A stretch of DNA of 40,414 nucleotides, from assembly GCA_050942875.1 (NCBI GenBank), contig JBMNOD010000028.1, forward strand, positions 1 to 40,414, given 5' to 3'. This document shows, piece by piece, positions 18,036-28,100 of this stretch. The first letter of the stretch is position 1. Every line of letters begins with the position of its first letter. A program made the translations under genes and the position numbers. This stretch comes from JAAZAI01 sp050942875 (GTDB lineage Bacteria > Verrucomicrobiota > Kiritimatiellia > RFP12 > UBA3636). The notes under the pieces were generated by a model that was given only the letters and a program-made list of their open reading frames with translations, searched no databases and had not been told where the DNA came from.

Positions 18036-19280
18036 TTACGGCTTCAGCCATTCCACCGTCGCGGCAGTCTCGCCAGCCACGCAGATCGACTCGATCTTCG
18101 CTTGCTCCCCAGGCTCAAGCTGGGGGCGGATTTCGAGTTCATGCTCGACCGCCCCGTCGAACGCGGCGCCCACCTGCCAAACCATGTGCGCCGACGGCGC
18201 AAACTGTTTGGCAAACCACGCGCTTTTGCGTGCGCCGATCTTTCGTCCATCGACCCACGCTTCGATCGCGCCGCTGTTCACCGTGGCCTCGCCGAAAAGC
18301 ATCAGCACCTCGCCGCGGAATTTGACCTTGAGCGGCGTGTTGTTCGTCGCGATCGTCGTGCCATCCTGCCAGCGCGAGCAAAGAAAGTCGAACGTCCCTG
18401 CACGCACCTCGCAATAACCATTGCGCCAGCCGTCCGGAAGCTGCGGCGCTTCCGACAATCGGCGACGCACGACATGCCGATACTTGTCCTTGAACACGCT
18501 CGTCGGAGGAACCGTGGCGACCGCGCCGGACGGCTGCTCGAAAAGCAGCTCCCAAACGACATCCGCATACAGCGCATGGCCCGGGTCGAACGGATGAATC
18601 CGATCGCCAAGCTCCGGCGGCCACATGGCATCCAGATCGAGCTTTTCTTTCCGATGCCGGATGCGCAACGCCCCGAGGAGATCGGCCGTCGCGATGTTGT
18701 ACGTTTTGCCAAGCGCGAGGCGCTCCGTGCGGCGCTTGAGGGTCGCCTCATCGTCGCGGAGCACCGTCTCCTGGGTCGGAATGATCACCTGCGCAATCAC
18801 GCCCTTCGGGCATGCTGCGAGATAGCGGCGAATGATGCCCTCATAGGAACAGCTCCGATTGTCGTTTTCAGCGTCGTAGTCGTCGTTGCAGGTCCATTCG
18901 ATCAACAGCAAATCAGGTTTGTATGCGAGCACGTCGCGCTCCAGCCTGAAAATGCCAAGCTGGGAATCCGTCCCGCCGATGGCCGCATCGACAAACGTAA
19001 AGTGCGCCTGCGGGAAGCGATCGACGAGCTCGCGGGAAACGAGGGCCCGCCACGACGTGCGGTTCGGATCGGTCGCATTCGCCCCCCATGTGAGCGAGCC
19101 GCCGAAGAAGGCGACGGTCAGGCGTTCGCCTTGTTCCGCGCGCCGACAAAAACCGGCCATCGAAAGATCGTTCGCCGAAGCGCCTGACGCGCAGAAAGGC
19201 GTTGCGGCGGAAAGCAGCGCCGCAATGCCGACACGGAGGGCTTGAGGAGCAAGACGGTTGATTTCCATGATCGAAACCAT
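18036..19280 (-). CDS. Secreted SGNH-family hydrolase (esterase/deacetylase-like)
   Basis: 414 residues with a weak signal peptide (about 14-36). SGNH blocks are all present: FFGGSLTWG (Ser62, block I), GGTDSQLG (Gly103, block II), IEWTCND (Asn132, block III) and DRIHPFDPGH (Asp226/His229, block V). A C-terminal beta-sandwich (about 270-410) follows. Such enzymes remove acetyl or other acyl groups from polysaccharides, which fits the neighbouring GH16. The stop is 16 bases from the convergent gene. No clear Shine-Dalgarno precedes the ATG; an ATG 12 bases downstream is equally possible. It lies 35 bases after the 807-residue protein gene and is probably co-transcribed with it. Confidence 0.82.
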   Translation of the reverse strand: MVSIMEINRLAPQALRVGIAALLSAATPFCASGASANDLSMAGFCRRAEQGERLTVAFFGGSLTWGANATDPNRTSWRALVSRELVDRFPQAHFTFVDAAIGGTDSQLGIFRLERDVLAYKPDLLLIEWTCNDDYDAENDNRSCSYEGIIRRYLAACPKGVIAQVIIPTQETVLRDDEATLKRRTERLALGKTYNIATADLLGALRIRHRKEKLDLDAMWPPELGDRIHPFDPGHALYADVVWELLFEQPSGAVATVPPTSVFKDKYRHVVRRRLSEAPQLPDGWRNGYCEVRAGTFDFLCSRWQDGTTIATNNTPLKVKFRGEVLMLFGEATVNSGAIEAWVDGRKIGARKSAWFAKQFAPSAHMVWQVGAAFDGAVEHELEIRPQLEPGEQAKIESICVAGETAATVEWLKP

Positions 19281-19315
19281 TGTTTTTTGAGGTGTGCTGT
19301 TGAATCCCCCCCCGC

Positions 19316-21739
19316 CTAGCGGATGAAGAACATCGTGATGTGGCCCGCGACGACGAGCTTGCCTCTGGCATCTGCGGAAGCGTCGTCGAAGTAGGCCGCC
19401 ACAGCCGGATTCGATGCGGCGTAGGTGCCCGGACCAAGGCGCTGGCCATCCAGGAAGCAGTACTTCGCGCTGATGCGTTTCCCGTTGAGCTCGATCGTGC
19501 CGTGCTCGGTGATCTCGAGATTGCGCAGCTTGACGTTGCGGGTGAGGAGCACATGCGCGCCGCCGGAGATGTCGAGCGCCGCGTTCTCGAAGACGTCGTT
19601 CTCGCCGCCATGGCGCGGCGACGGAAATGCCGTGAGGGCGTTCGTGCAGGCCGTCGTCCAGTGAATGTCCAGGCCGTTCTGCTTGATGAAGACGGTGCCC
19701 GCGCCCTCGGCCTGCGTGGCATCCTGCAAGTAGACCGTGCCGGCCGAAGAGTGTTGGGGGATGTTGTCGTCGGGGAGGGGGTAGCCGGCGCCGTGCGCGG
19801 TGATGTTCGTCTTCCACCAGTCGGAGAACGTCGCGCCGGGTTCCGTCAAACGCACGGCGATGCGGCCGCCGCCGGAATACTTGTTCGGGCGATATGTAAA
19901 TTCGTACGTCGTCTCTTCAACGGCATCGACGGTGATCGAACCCTTGCCCGCCAACTGGCCGACCGTCAGGTTGATCGTTCCCATGCCGCCCATGTCGAAG
20001 AAGTAGTTCGACATGCGCGCCGTGGCCATGCCGTCGAGCGTGAGCGTCCCATCGACCTTGAGTTTCAGCAACCCGCCGCCCGTGCGCCCGGGGTTGGGCG
20101 CGCCCCCGTTGCCCGGAAGCGCCGGATCGAGGATCGAGTCGTAAACGGTCTCGGTCGTCGAGTACTCGTACCCCTCCGGGCCGTATTCGCCGCCGTGCGA
20201 GCCGTAGCTCGTGCCTTCGAATATGGTTGCCAAGTCGTCTCCCCACAGCCTGTTGCTGCTGAGGCCCGCGTCTTCCGCAAGCAGGTAGCTGTTGGAGGAA
20301 ACCGAGAGATCCCCCTGAATCGTGAGAGCCGAATGCAGGAAGTCGTTCGTCGCCAGGCTGCGGACGCCGATCACGCCGAGTCCGCCGCCGTTCGTGACCA
20401 CGACGTCGCCCGCCAGCGCATAAGGCCCGTTCGGGCTGAAAACCCAGGGGCCGTCGATCACGTGCGTCTCGGCCGGAGGCAGGACGAGCGTGCCGCCATC
20501 GATCAAAAGACCGCTGGGGCGCCTCGTGACGGGGAAAAACGTGTTCGACGCCTCGATGGACGCCAGGCCTCCCGGCAGCTCAAGCGTCGTGCCCTCGGGC
20601 ACCGAGAGGATGCCGAAGGAGCTGAACACGATCGAATCGAGCGTCCACGTTTGGCCCTGGGGGATCGGCGTGAGACGATCCTTTGTCGGGTGAATGATGT
20701 TCTCCCCGTAAAACTTTTCCTCCAGGTCGCGCACGATGAGCCGGCCGTTCGTGCTTGCCGCCGTTTGAATCACGATCGTGCCCGCCCCGGCCACGACCGA
20801 GGTCACCCGCGATCCGCAAGCCGTCAGATTCGCTTCCGGAACGCCCAGCGCCGACGCTTCCGTCAGCAGGATGGCGATTCGCCCGCCGGAGGCCGCGTTT
20901 TTGCAATAGCCGGAACTGGCGCCGCCTGCGAAACCGTTGGCGGAAACCGACCCCGCGCCCGTCATCGACGCGGCCTTGATGTACACGCTTCCGCCGGAAC
21001 CGGCGTAAACGTAGTTCTTGTTCGTCATGCTGGTGCCATCGGCGAAGATCGCCCCGTCCATCGTGAACGCGCCGCCGACCTCCAGCCAAAGCGCGCCGCC
21101 GCCGAACGCCGGGCTGTCGGCGGTGCCGTTGGACGTCCCGAGCGCCGTCGGCTCCCGCAGGCTGCCGAACGCCGTTCCGAAAGTCCCCTGGCCGCCGTGC
21201 GAACCGCCGTCCGCCGTGCGCCACGCGCCTTTGCCCGTGAGATTGATCTGGGCGTTCGTGGCCAGCGTCATCGCGCCGCCGACCTCCACTTTGAGACGGT
21301 AGTAGTTGTTCGCGATCATGTCCGTGACAGCCGTGGCGGCGGCGTGCGTCCAGACGCCGTTCGAGACGATGCAGTCGCCCGTGACGACAAGGGCCTTGAG
21401 CGACGTGCCCGCCGCCGGGAACGTCGTGTTGAACGTCACGGTGCCCGGGTAGTCCGCCACCTGCGTCCACGAAGCGACCGTGGCGACGCCTCCGCCGTTC
21501 GCGTGGTCCCATTCGCAGTCGGCCGTGGAGAAGCGTCCGTCAAAGAGGACGGCGTCCGACGCGATCGGCGCGCGGCCGTAGGACCAGTTGGCCGCCTTGG
21601 ACGCCTTGCCGTCCACGGAAGCAATCCACGTGTTGAAGCCCGCCGGCGGCACGGCCGAGGCGGTGGAAGCGCAAAGAAGACCGACCGAAAGGCCGACGAC
21701 GCTCCCGGACATTGCAGACCAAAACGACATTTTCTTCAT
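19316..21739 (-). CDS. Secreted beta-helix surface protein, paralogue of the 1346-residue protein
   Basis: 807 residues with a signal peptide (about 1-30, ending STASA). It begins GFNTWIASVDGKASKAANWSYGRAP and is rich in G-G-x-L/I-x-V repeats such as GGAMTLATNAQINLTGKGAW, typical of a right-handed beta-helix. It aligns along its whole length with the last 800 residues of the gene at 25126-29166, lacking that protein's DUF2341/LamG/Calx-beta front. It ends TMFFIR. The start is chosen because GGAAGG lies 8 bases upstream; a further upstream in-frame ATG has no such site. Function unknown; probably cell-surface or matrix associated. Confidence 0.75.
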   Translation of the reverse strand: MKKMSFWSAMSGSVVGLSVGLLCASTASAVPPAGFNTWIASVDGKASKAANWSYGRAPIASDAVLFDGRFSTADCEWDHANGGGVATVASWTQVADYPGTVTFNTTFPAAGTSLKALVVTGDCIVSNGVWTHAAATAVTDMIANNYYRLKVEVGGAMTLATNAQINLTGKGAWRTADGGSHGGQGTFGTAFGSLREPTALGTSNGTADSPAFGGGALWLEVGGAFTMDGAIFADGTSMTNKNYVYAGSGGSVYIKAASMTGAGSVSANGFAGGASSGYCKNAASGGRIAILLTEASALGVPEANLTACGSRVTSVVAGAGTIVIQTAASTNGRLIVRDLEEKFYGENIIHPTKDRLTPIPQGQTWTLDSIVFSSFGILSVPEGTTLELPGGLASIEASNTFFPVTRRPSGLLIDGGTLVLPPAETHVIDGPWVFSPNGPYALAGDVVVTNGGGLGVIGVRSLATNDFLHSALTIQGDLSVSSNSYLLAEDAGLSSNRLWGDDLATIFEGTSYGSHGGEYGPEGYEYSTTETVYDSILDPALPGNGGAPNPGRTGGGLLKLKVDGTLTLDGMATARMSNYFFDMGGMGTINLTVGQLAGKGSITVDAVEETTYEFTYRPNKYSGGGRIAVRLTEPGATFSDWWKTNITAHGAGYPLPDDNIPQHSSAGTVYLQDATQAEGAGTVFIKQNGLDIHWTTACTNALTAFPSPRHGGENDVFENAALDISGGAHVLLTRNVKLRNLEITEHGTIELNGKRISAKYCFLDGQRLGPGTYAASNPAVAAYFDDASADARGKLVVAGHITMFFIR

Positions 21740-21812
21740 GGCATCATCCTTCCTTTTCCGCATGTTGAGCGAAAGTGTTTAAGAACAAAGCTTATTCCCA
21801 GCAAACACAATC

Positions 21813-21841
21813 ATTATGACTCGATTGCACGTTTAAGTCAA
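21813..21841 (-). promoter_or_regulatory. Promoter A of the paralogous surface-protein pair
   Basis: TTGACT and CATAAT with a 17-base spacer on the minus strand, followed by a 5' leader (GTGTTTGCTGGGAATAAGC). Box, spacer end and leader closely match promoter B at 29259-29287. The -35 box overlaps ACTTAAACGT, and CTTAAAC recurs in the leader, suggesting a repressor or activator site. Confidence 0.65.
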
Positions 21842-21904
21842 CGGAAAAATGCAAAAGAAAAAACATCCCGGGGGCGATTCAAAGCAGTTGACTTGAAAAA
21901 GACA

Positions 21905-22013
21905 CCGAGGCTCATGGACAAGACATTGCACAGCAACGTCTTGTCCATGAATCTATCCGCCAGGGGCCTCCGCGGACCATGAAAGACTTTGGCCCGAGAA
22001 CCTCGAGCCTCGG
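21905..22013. repeat. Nested inverted repeats downstream of the 839-residue protein gene
   Basis: A perfect 12-bp stem (CATGGACAAGAC, 21913-21924, pairing with 21938-21949) with a 13-base loop. Its left arm is abutted by a second 9-bp arm, CCGAGGCTC (21905-21913), whose partner GAGCCTCGG lies at 22005-22013 beside the stop codon. No T-run follows, so a classical terminator is unlikely. It may be an RNA structure, an operator or a remnant of a small palindromic element. Confidence 0.6.
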
Positions 22014-22018
22014 ACCGA

Positions 22019-24538
22019 TCAGCGAAACATGATCAATGTCCCCTTTTCCTCATGGAACTCGTAGCAGCCCATGTCCACCGTGCCGTGGACAATGCGGCGG
22101 TTGCCGTCGAGATCCGGGGTGTCGTCCATCCAGTAGCGGTTGATCCCGGCATCCTTGGCCACGGCATCTTCGACCAGCCGGTAGTCGCCGGAACTTTGCT
22201 CGTTGAACAGCGGATCGACCGGGCTCCAGAGGATGCAGCCATCGACGCCATCGGTCCAAAACACGTCCTCGGTGCCGATGCACGAGGCGGAGACTTGGAT
22301 CTTCTTGTCGTCGTTGCCATTGTAGACGTCGTCCGTGTGCCCGACGACGATGCAGTTGAGCAAATTGGCTTCTATCGCGTAAGTGAGGGACTTGCCGTTG
22401 TAAACCCCGCAGGAGTTCGTCGCGCTCACGTTGTCCGCCACCGTGCAATTCTCCATGAACAGATGGGAAAAGTTGTCGTTGACGCTATTGCACACCCCGT
22501 CCCCTTCTCCGATGGCCTGCCATTCCGCAACATAGGCGCTGTTGGAAACAATGAGTCCGTCATAGATCCAGGTGGTGCCGCCGCAGTTGTAGAGGCCGCC
22601 TCCCATGCCTTTTCCGGATCTCCCGCTGGTGGAGGTGCGATTCCCGACGATGGCGCAATTGACGAGGAGCGCCCGACCGCCGAGGATCGCCACGCCGCCA
22701 CCACGGCCTCCATTGGTGAAGCCCGACGCCGTTCGATTCGACACGTCGTTGCCTTCAACGGTGCATCGATCGAGCAGGAGCGAGGCGCCGCAGGACGCGA
22801 TTCCGCCGCCATAGGCATGGACGCCGTAGCTGGAGATCTTCTTGCTCCAGGCGAGGTTGTCGCGGATCGTGCAATCTGAGAACCGGATGCCGCCGCCGTG
22901 GACGATGCGCACGGCGCCGCCGTAGATCGGCTTGCTGGCTTCCTCCGTGGCGCAAGCCCCCGTGAAGACGAGCCCCGAGAAGGCCACGTCGAGGCTGTTG
23001 CTGATCTCCAGGATGCGCCGGCCTTCGACCCCCTCGTTGTCGAGCGTTGCGCCGTCGCCGATGAAGGAAAGCCCGATCCGGTTGTCGAGGACGAAGGGGA
23101 ATGTTTCGCCGGATGATGCCGTATAGGTGCCTGGGCCGATGTGGACCGTGCCCCAGTCGGGCAGAAGCGCGAGCGCCTTCGTGACGCTCCGGAACGGGTT
23201 CGACTCGCTGCCGTCGCCGGCATCGTCGCTGCCGTCCGCCGCGACGTGGAGGTTGACCACGGGCGCGGGCGTCCCGACGGCCGCATGGTAGCCGAGATCC
23301 ACGGTGCCGGCATCGGCGGCGCCGTCGGCTCGGGTGGTGAGGGCGTCCAGACCGGCGGCCGCGGCGGTCGTGCTGCCGGCGTCCACGCACGGGCTGCCCG
23401 CCGCCAGGTAGAAACCGCGGTCGAACTGCGGGTCGTCATAAATGAGCGCCGTCCCCGTATCGCCGTCGAAGCGCCCGACGTTGCAATGATCCAGCGTCAC
23501 GTTGGCGGAAGCGCCGGCGATGTCGTCTCCATTCCCCCACACGATGCAGTCGGTGAAGGTGGATTGCGAACCGGCGTCCTGGTGCAGCCCCTCGCCCATG
23601 TTGAAGGCAATGGTGCTGTTCAGGACGGTGAACGAGTTTCCGTAGAGGCCGTCGCCGCACCCCGCGTATTTTGGGTTTGACAACGGATTGTTCAAGTCGC
23701 TGGCGTTGTTCCCGTACACGAGGCAGTTCTCGATCTGGAACGTCCCCGCCTCGCTGTAGACGCCGCCGCCGCAGGGCCAGGATCCGTTGGTGGCGCGCAT
23801 GGCCCGGTTGCCGCGAACCACGCTGTTGTTGAGATTCACCGCGCTTGCGCCGAGCGTGGCGATGCCGCCTCCATACGAGGCGCACTTGACTTTCGACCCC
23901 TTGACATCGGCCGTGTTTTCGGCGAACAGGCTGTCCTCGATGGTCACGGAACTCGCCTCGATGCAGACGCCCCCGCCATAGGCATAGAGCGAATTGATCG
24001 AGGGGTATTGCGCGACGACGTTGTTGGAGACCGTGCAGGAGGAGAGCGTCGCCATGTAGGAGTTCACAACGTAGAGGCCGCCGCCCTTGGAGTGGGCGCT
24101 GCCGACCGTGTTCGAGGCGAATCCGCCGGCCAGGGTAACGCCGGAGAGCGCGCCGTTGACGACGTTGGTCATGCACAGGATGCGGCAGACGCTCCCGTCC
24201 CGGCGGGTCAGCACCGTCGGCCATTGGGCGGGATCGGATTCGCCCGGCGTTCCCGTGCCTTCGTAGCCGCCCTGCACGGAGAGGTTGTGCTTGCCAGCCC
24301 AGAGGAGCTGCTCGGTCAGCGAATACGTGCCCCCCTTCACGTAGATCACATCGCCATTCGAAGACGCGTCGATCGCGGTCTGCAGATCTGTGTAGGCCGT
24401 GGCCCAGCTCATGCCGTCGGCGCCGCTGCCCGACAAGGCGACATACCGGTCGGCGGCGGAAAGCCGCGCGGCACCGAAACCGCAGAATACCAGTGCCGAA
24501 AACAGAATCACGTGTAGCATGCGAAAGACATCATTCAT
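22019..24538 (-). CDS. Secreted right-handed beta-helix protein
   Basis: 839 residues. A signal peptide (MLHVILFSALVFCGFGAARLSA) is followed by ADRYVALSGSGADGMSWATAYTDLQTAIDAS, the usual beginning of a DUF1565/pectate-lyase-like helix. Two helix modules repeat GGGL/GGGV and SSCTVSNN/DCTIRDN elements. A second start of the same motif, VAADGSDDAGDGSESNPFRSVTKALALL, opens module two near residue 435. No catalytic residues could be recognised. It ends GTLIMFR. AAAAGGAG lies 6 bases before the ATG. It has its own promoter at 24596-24624. Confidence 0.78.
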   Translation of the reverse strand: MNDVFRMLHVILFSALVFCGFGAARLSAADRYVALSGSGADGMSWATAYTDLQTAIDASSNGDVIYVKGGTYSLTEQLLWAGKHNLSVQGGYEGTGTPGESDPAQWPTVLTRRDGSVCRILCMTNVVNGALSGVTLAGGFASNTVGSAHSKGGGLYVVNSYMATLSSCTVSNNVVAQYPSINSLYAYGGGVCIEASSVTIEDSLFAENTADVKGSKVKCASYGGGIATLGASAVNLNNSVVRGNRAMRATNGSWPCGGGVYSEAGTFQIENCLVYGNNASDLNNPLSNPKYAGCGDGLYGNSFTVLNSTIAFNMGEGLHQDAGSQSTFTDCIVWGNGDDIAGASANVTLDHCNVGRFDGDTGTALIYDDPQFDRGFYLAAGSPCVDAGSTTAAAAGLDALTTRADGAADAGTVDLGYHAAVGTPAPVVNLHVAADGSDDAGDGSESNPFRSVTKALALLPDWGTVHIGPGTYTASSGETFPFVLDNRIGLSFIGDGATLDNEGVEGRRILEISNSLDVAFSGLVFTGACATEEASKPIYGGAVRIVHGGGIRFSDCTIRDNLAWSKKISSYGVHAYGGGIASCGASLLLDRCTVEGNDVSNRTASGFTNGGRGGGVAILGGRALLVNCAIVGNRTSTSGRSGKGMGGGLYNCGGTTWIYDGLIVSNSAYVAEWQAIGEGDGVCNSVNDNFSHLFMENCTVADNVSATNSCGVYNGKSLTYAIEANLLNCIVVGHTDDVYNGNDDKKIQVSASCIGTEDVFWTDGVDGCILWSPVDPLFNEQSSGDYRLVEDAVAKDAGINRYWMDDTPDLDGNRRIVHGTVDMGCYEFHEEKGTLIMFR

Positions 24539-24595
24539 TTGTTTCTCCTTTTCCGTTTTGCGGGTCGGACGTCACTACCGTCCAAGTTGGCGGAC

Positions 24596-24624
24596 ATTTT
24601 CGCAAAGAATGGTTTGTGCGTCAA
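24596..24624 (-). promoter_or_regulatory. Promoter of the 839-residue beta-helix gene
   Basis: TTGACG and GAAAAT with a 17-base spacer on the minus strand, about 58 bases upstream of the ATG. AAGCTTGACG at the -35 region resembles the AAGCTT seen in the leaders of the paralogous pair. Confidence 0.5.
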
Positions 24625-24848
24625 GCTTAATCGAATAATTTTTGTATTTTTATGGAAATTTTTATGGGAACCGCACCCGCGATCACGGCGAGAACCAGCC
24701 GTGGATGGCGACCGCCCTCGACTTTGGCGACGGCACGTACACGCTTGGCACGCAAGCCGACCATGGCGTGGCCATTACGCTTAACGGCCGTAGAAAGCGC
24801 CTGCTGGCGGCACCGTCGATGCCGGCTGCTTCGAGCTGAAGTGAAATA
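24625..24848. other. Gene-free spacer, possible coding remnant
   Basis: Short plus-strand reading frames here encode peptides such as WMATALDFGDGTYTLGTQAD, which read like part of a real protein, but there is no complete gene, start signal or recognisable family. I treat it as a possible decayed fragment. Confidence 0.25.
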
Positions 24849-24861
24849 GGGGACAGACCCC
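24849..24861. repeat. GGGGACAGACCCC motif, copy 2
   Basis: Identical 13-base core to the copy at 432-444, again between an AAAT and an A-run. It is followed 55 bases later by a member of the second repeat family (24916-24976). Confidence 0.7.
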
Positions 24862-24915
24862 AAAAAAACGGAAACCCACTGCAACCGATTGCCACTCTGC
24901 CGCTTATCCCACCAG

Positions 24916-24976
24916 CCATTTGCCCGCGGAGACCGCGGTCTCCAACGATGCGACCCATCATGGGCGAACCTCAAGC
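24916..24976 (-). repeat. Intergenic repeat family R2, inverted copy
   Basis: Reverse complement of the family seen three times at 29724-30154: GCCCGCGGAGACCGCGG, then a diverged segment, then CATGGGCGAAC-like sequence. It contains the inverted GCGGAGACCGC and CCCATCATGGG elements. The rest of 24977-25091 is GC-rich and holds nothing I recognise. Confidence 0.55.
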
Positions 24977-25091
24977 CATACCGCTGGAGACCGTCGTCCC
25001 GGCGCGGACGTTCGCCTTCCTGTGGCTCTGCGGCTCCCAGCCTCCACTCGCCGGGTCAAAAGCCCCGGTGCCGCGGAAGGTGGGGCGAACG

Positions 25092-25112
25092 CCTAAAACC
25101 TAGCGCCTAATC
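25092..25112. repeat. Heptamer array (CCTANNN)x3
   Basis: CCTAAAA, CCTAGCG, CCTAATC in tandem, 13 bases after the stop codon of the 1346-residue gene (minus-strand units NNNTAGG). Each unit carries TAG or TTAG. It shows that heptamer arrays are not confined to the Mu-like element. Confidence 0.55.
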
Positions 25113-25125
25113 CCTTCCACCCTCC

Positions 25126-28100
25126 CTACTGGATGAGGAACATCGTCGCGTTGCCTGTGACGACGAGCTTGCCGCTGGCATCTGCGGAAGCGTCGTCGAC
25201 ATAGTCCTTCACATCGTCATGCGATGCGGCGTAGGCGCCCGGGCCGAGGCGCTGGTCGCCCAGGATGCAGTTCTTCACCAGGACGGTGTTGCCGTTGAGC
25301 TCGATCGTGCTGTGCTCGGCAACTGCGAGATTCTGCATCCTGACGTCGCGGGCGATGAGCACATGCGCGCCACCGGAAATGTCGAGCGACGCATTCCTGA
25401 AGCTGTCGTTCTCGCCGCCATGGCGCGTCGAGGGGAACGCCGTCAGGTCGTTCGTGCAGATCGTCGTCCAGTTGACTTCCGAACCGTTCTGCGCGATGTA
25501 AACGGTGCCGGCGCCACCACCCTGCGAACCATCCTGGAGATAGACCGTACCGGCGGAAGCATGATAGATTTGAGAACCAGACGGCCACTTCCAGGAAGTG
25601 CCGTGCGCGACGGTGTTTGCTTTCCACCAGTCGGAGAAAGTCGCCGTCGGATCCGTGAGGCGGACGGACACGCGGCCCCCGCCAGCAAACCGGGTCAAGT
25701 TCGCAGCAGACGTGGTATACCCATATCCACTATCAACTCCCGATGCCGTAATGACGCCTTCGCCGATCAGGTTTGCCGCCTCGATATTGATCGTCCCGTG
25801 CCCGCCGCTTTGACCGGTAGCGAGCGAGGTTCCGCGCGCGGAAGCCGTGCCGTCGAGCGTGAGCGTGCCATTGACCTTGAGCTTCAGGACACCGCCACCC
25901 ATCCACCCCGGGTTGCCGTTGCCCTCGTTGCCGGGAAGCGTCGGGTTGAAAATCGAGTCGTATCCGAAATTAGCCGTGGTGTATTCCAGGTTGCCGTAGG
26001 AGCCGCCGTGGGCACCGGCCGGCGTCCCTTCAAAATGGGACTCCGGCTTCGTGCCCCAACCGGACGAGGCCAGACCCGCATCATCCGCCAGGAGATAGCT
26101 CGACGAATCAACGCTCACATTGCCATTGACGGTGAGGTCAAGGCGCGCATATTCGTTCGTCCTCGGATGCCAGGCACGAATCACGCCGATGGCACCGCCG
26201 TTCTTGACCTCGACGTCGCGGTCAAATGTAAACGGCCCGTTCGGGGCAAAGATCCACGGCCCGTCAATGACATGCTTCGCCGACGGAGGGACATCAAGCG
26301 TGCCGCCGTCGATCAGGATGCCGCCGGTGCGCGCGCCGCCGAGCAGTGCCGGTGCCGCGACGGACGCAAGCCCATTCGGCAGGCTGAGCGTCGCACCTGT
26401 TGGAACATAAAGGATGCCGTTCGCACCGAACGCGATGGAATCGAAAGTCCACGGCTCGCCCGGAAGAACCGTCGTCGCGTAACCGACCTGCGCATAGACG
26501 TTGCCATACTTGTCCGCCTTTTCGCGCACGATGAGCCGTCCGTTGGCCATCGTCGGCGTGCGGATCAAAATGGTGCCGGCGGCGGCACATTTTAGAGTGT
26601 AATAAGAGCCGTACGCAGAAAGATTCGTCTCCGGCACGCCCAAGGCAGCGGCTTCCGTCAGCAGAATGGAGATGCGACCGCCCGAAGCTGCGCTGGTGGA
26701 GGTTCCTGGAATGCCGTTCGCCGAAATTGTCCCCTCGCCTGTCATCGACTTGGCGTGGATGAACACACTGCCGCCGGAACCGGTGTGCTTTCCGTTCACC
26801 GTGCCGTCAGCCTTGATCTGGCCTTCCAATGCAATGGCACCGTCAACCTCCAGCCAAAGCGCGCCGCCGCCGTTCGCCGGCGTGCTCACCGTGGCGTAGG
26901 ATGCGCCGAGGTTGACCGGCTTCAGCAGATTGCCAAACGGTTCGCCGTGTGTGCCTTTCCCGCCATAGGACGTGCGATTGTCGGTCACCCATGCTCCCTT
27001 GCCCGTGAGGTTGATCTGGGCGTTCGTGGCCAGCGTCATCGCTCCGCCGACCTTCACGGCGAGGCGGTAGTAGTCACGCGCGGTCGCATGCGTGTCAGCC
27101 GTGGCCGCGGGATGCGTCCAGACGCCATTCGAAATGACGCAGTCGCCCGTAATGACAAAGTTGGTGAGCGTCGTGTCCGCCTCGGCAAACGTCGTGTTGA
27201 AGGTGACGGCGCCCGTGTAGTTCGCCATCTGCGTCCACGAGGCCACGGTCGCGACGTTGCCACCGTTCGCCAGATCCCATTCGCAATTGGCGGTCGAGTA
27301 GCTGCCGTCGAAGAGAATGGCGTCCGTCGCGATTGGCGTCCGTCCGAGGGACCAGTTGCCCGGAGCCGACGCCTTGCCGGCCGCTGGGGCGACCCACGTG
27401 TTGCAGCCTGCAGGCGCAACGAGGTTGAAGAGCGTGATGCTGGCCGACGCGGCATTCGCATCAATCCCATACAACCCCGCCGCCAGGGCGAAGGTGATTG
27501 TCGCATCCGCCTGGAGGTCGGCATCGATCTTCGGCACCACGCTGACCGTGGCGGTCGTCGCGCCTGCGGCAATCGTCACGGAACCGGTAACCGTGTTCCC
27601 GCTCATCACCGCCGCGCCTGCCGGAATCTCGTACGAAACGCCCGGCGTTGCCGTTGTGGACGTCATCGTATAGTTCACGGCAAGCGGCTGCTGGCCGGAA
27701 CCGGCAGGACGCGACACGAGGAACGATCCCGGGATGCATCCAGCCTCGTCCGCATCGTCCCCCTTTACAACGGAGACGTCGCCTGTCAAGAACGTCTCGC
27801 CGGCCGTTGATTGCGCCACGGAAATTCCATTGTCAACATAAAGCGTCACGGCATACGTCGCACCGGGCGAAACCGCGGCGGTGGAGAGGAAGTCGTTCGT
27901 CAGGCTTCCCGCCGCCGGCGTCCAGGAGGCCTGGATGACGTTCGTGACCGTGCCGTTGTACACGGCGAAGACGTTGTACGTCGTCCCCGCCGTGCCGGCA
28001 ACCGTTGTTGCAAGCGTCACGGTGCCGTTCGCATCGCGAGCAAGCGTCGGGCCTGCAACAATCCTGGCCCAAGTGGAGTCCGTGCTCTTCACCGTTCCAT

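Noticed and set aside
22019..24538. Plus-strand and alternate-frame reading frames across the beta-helix gene
   Set aside because: All are low-complexity shadows; only the minus-strand frame has a signal peptide, ribosome-binding site and promoter.
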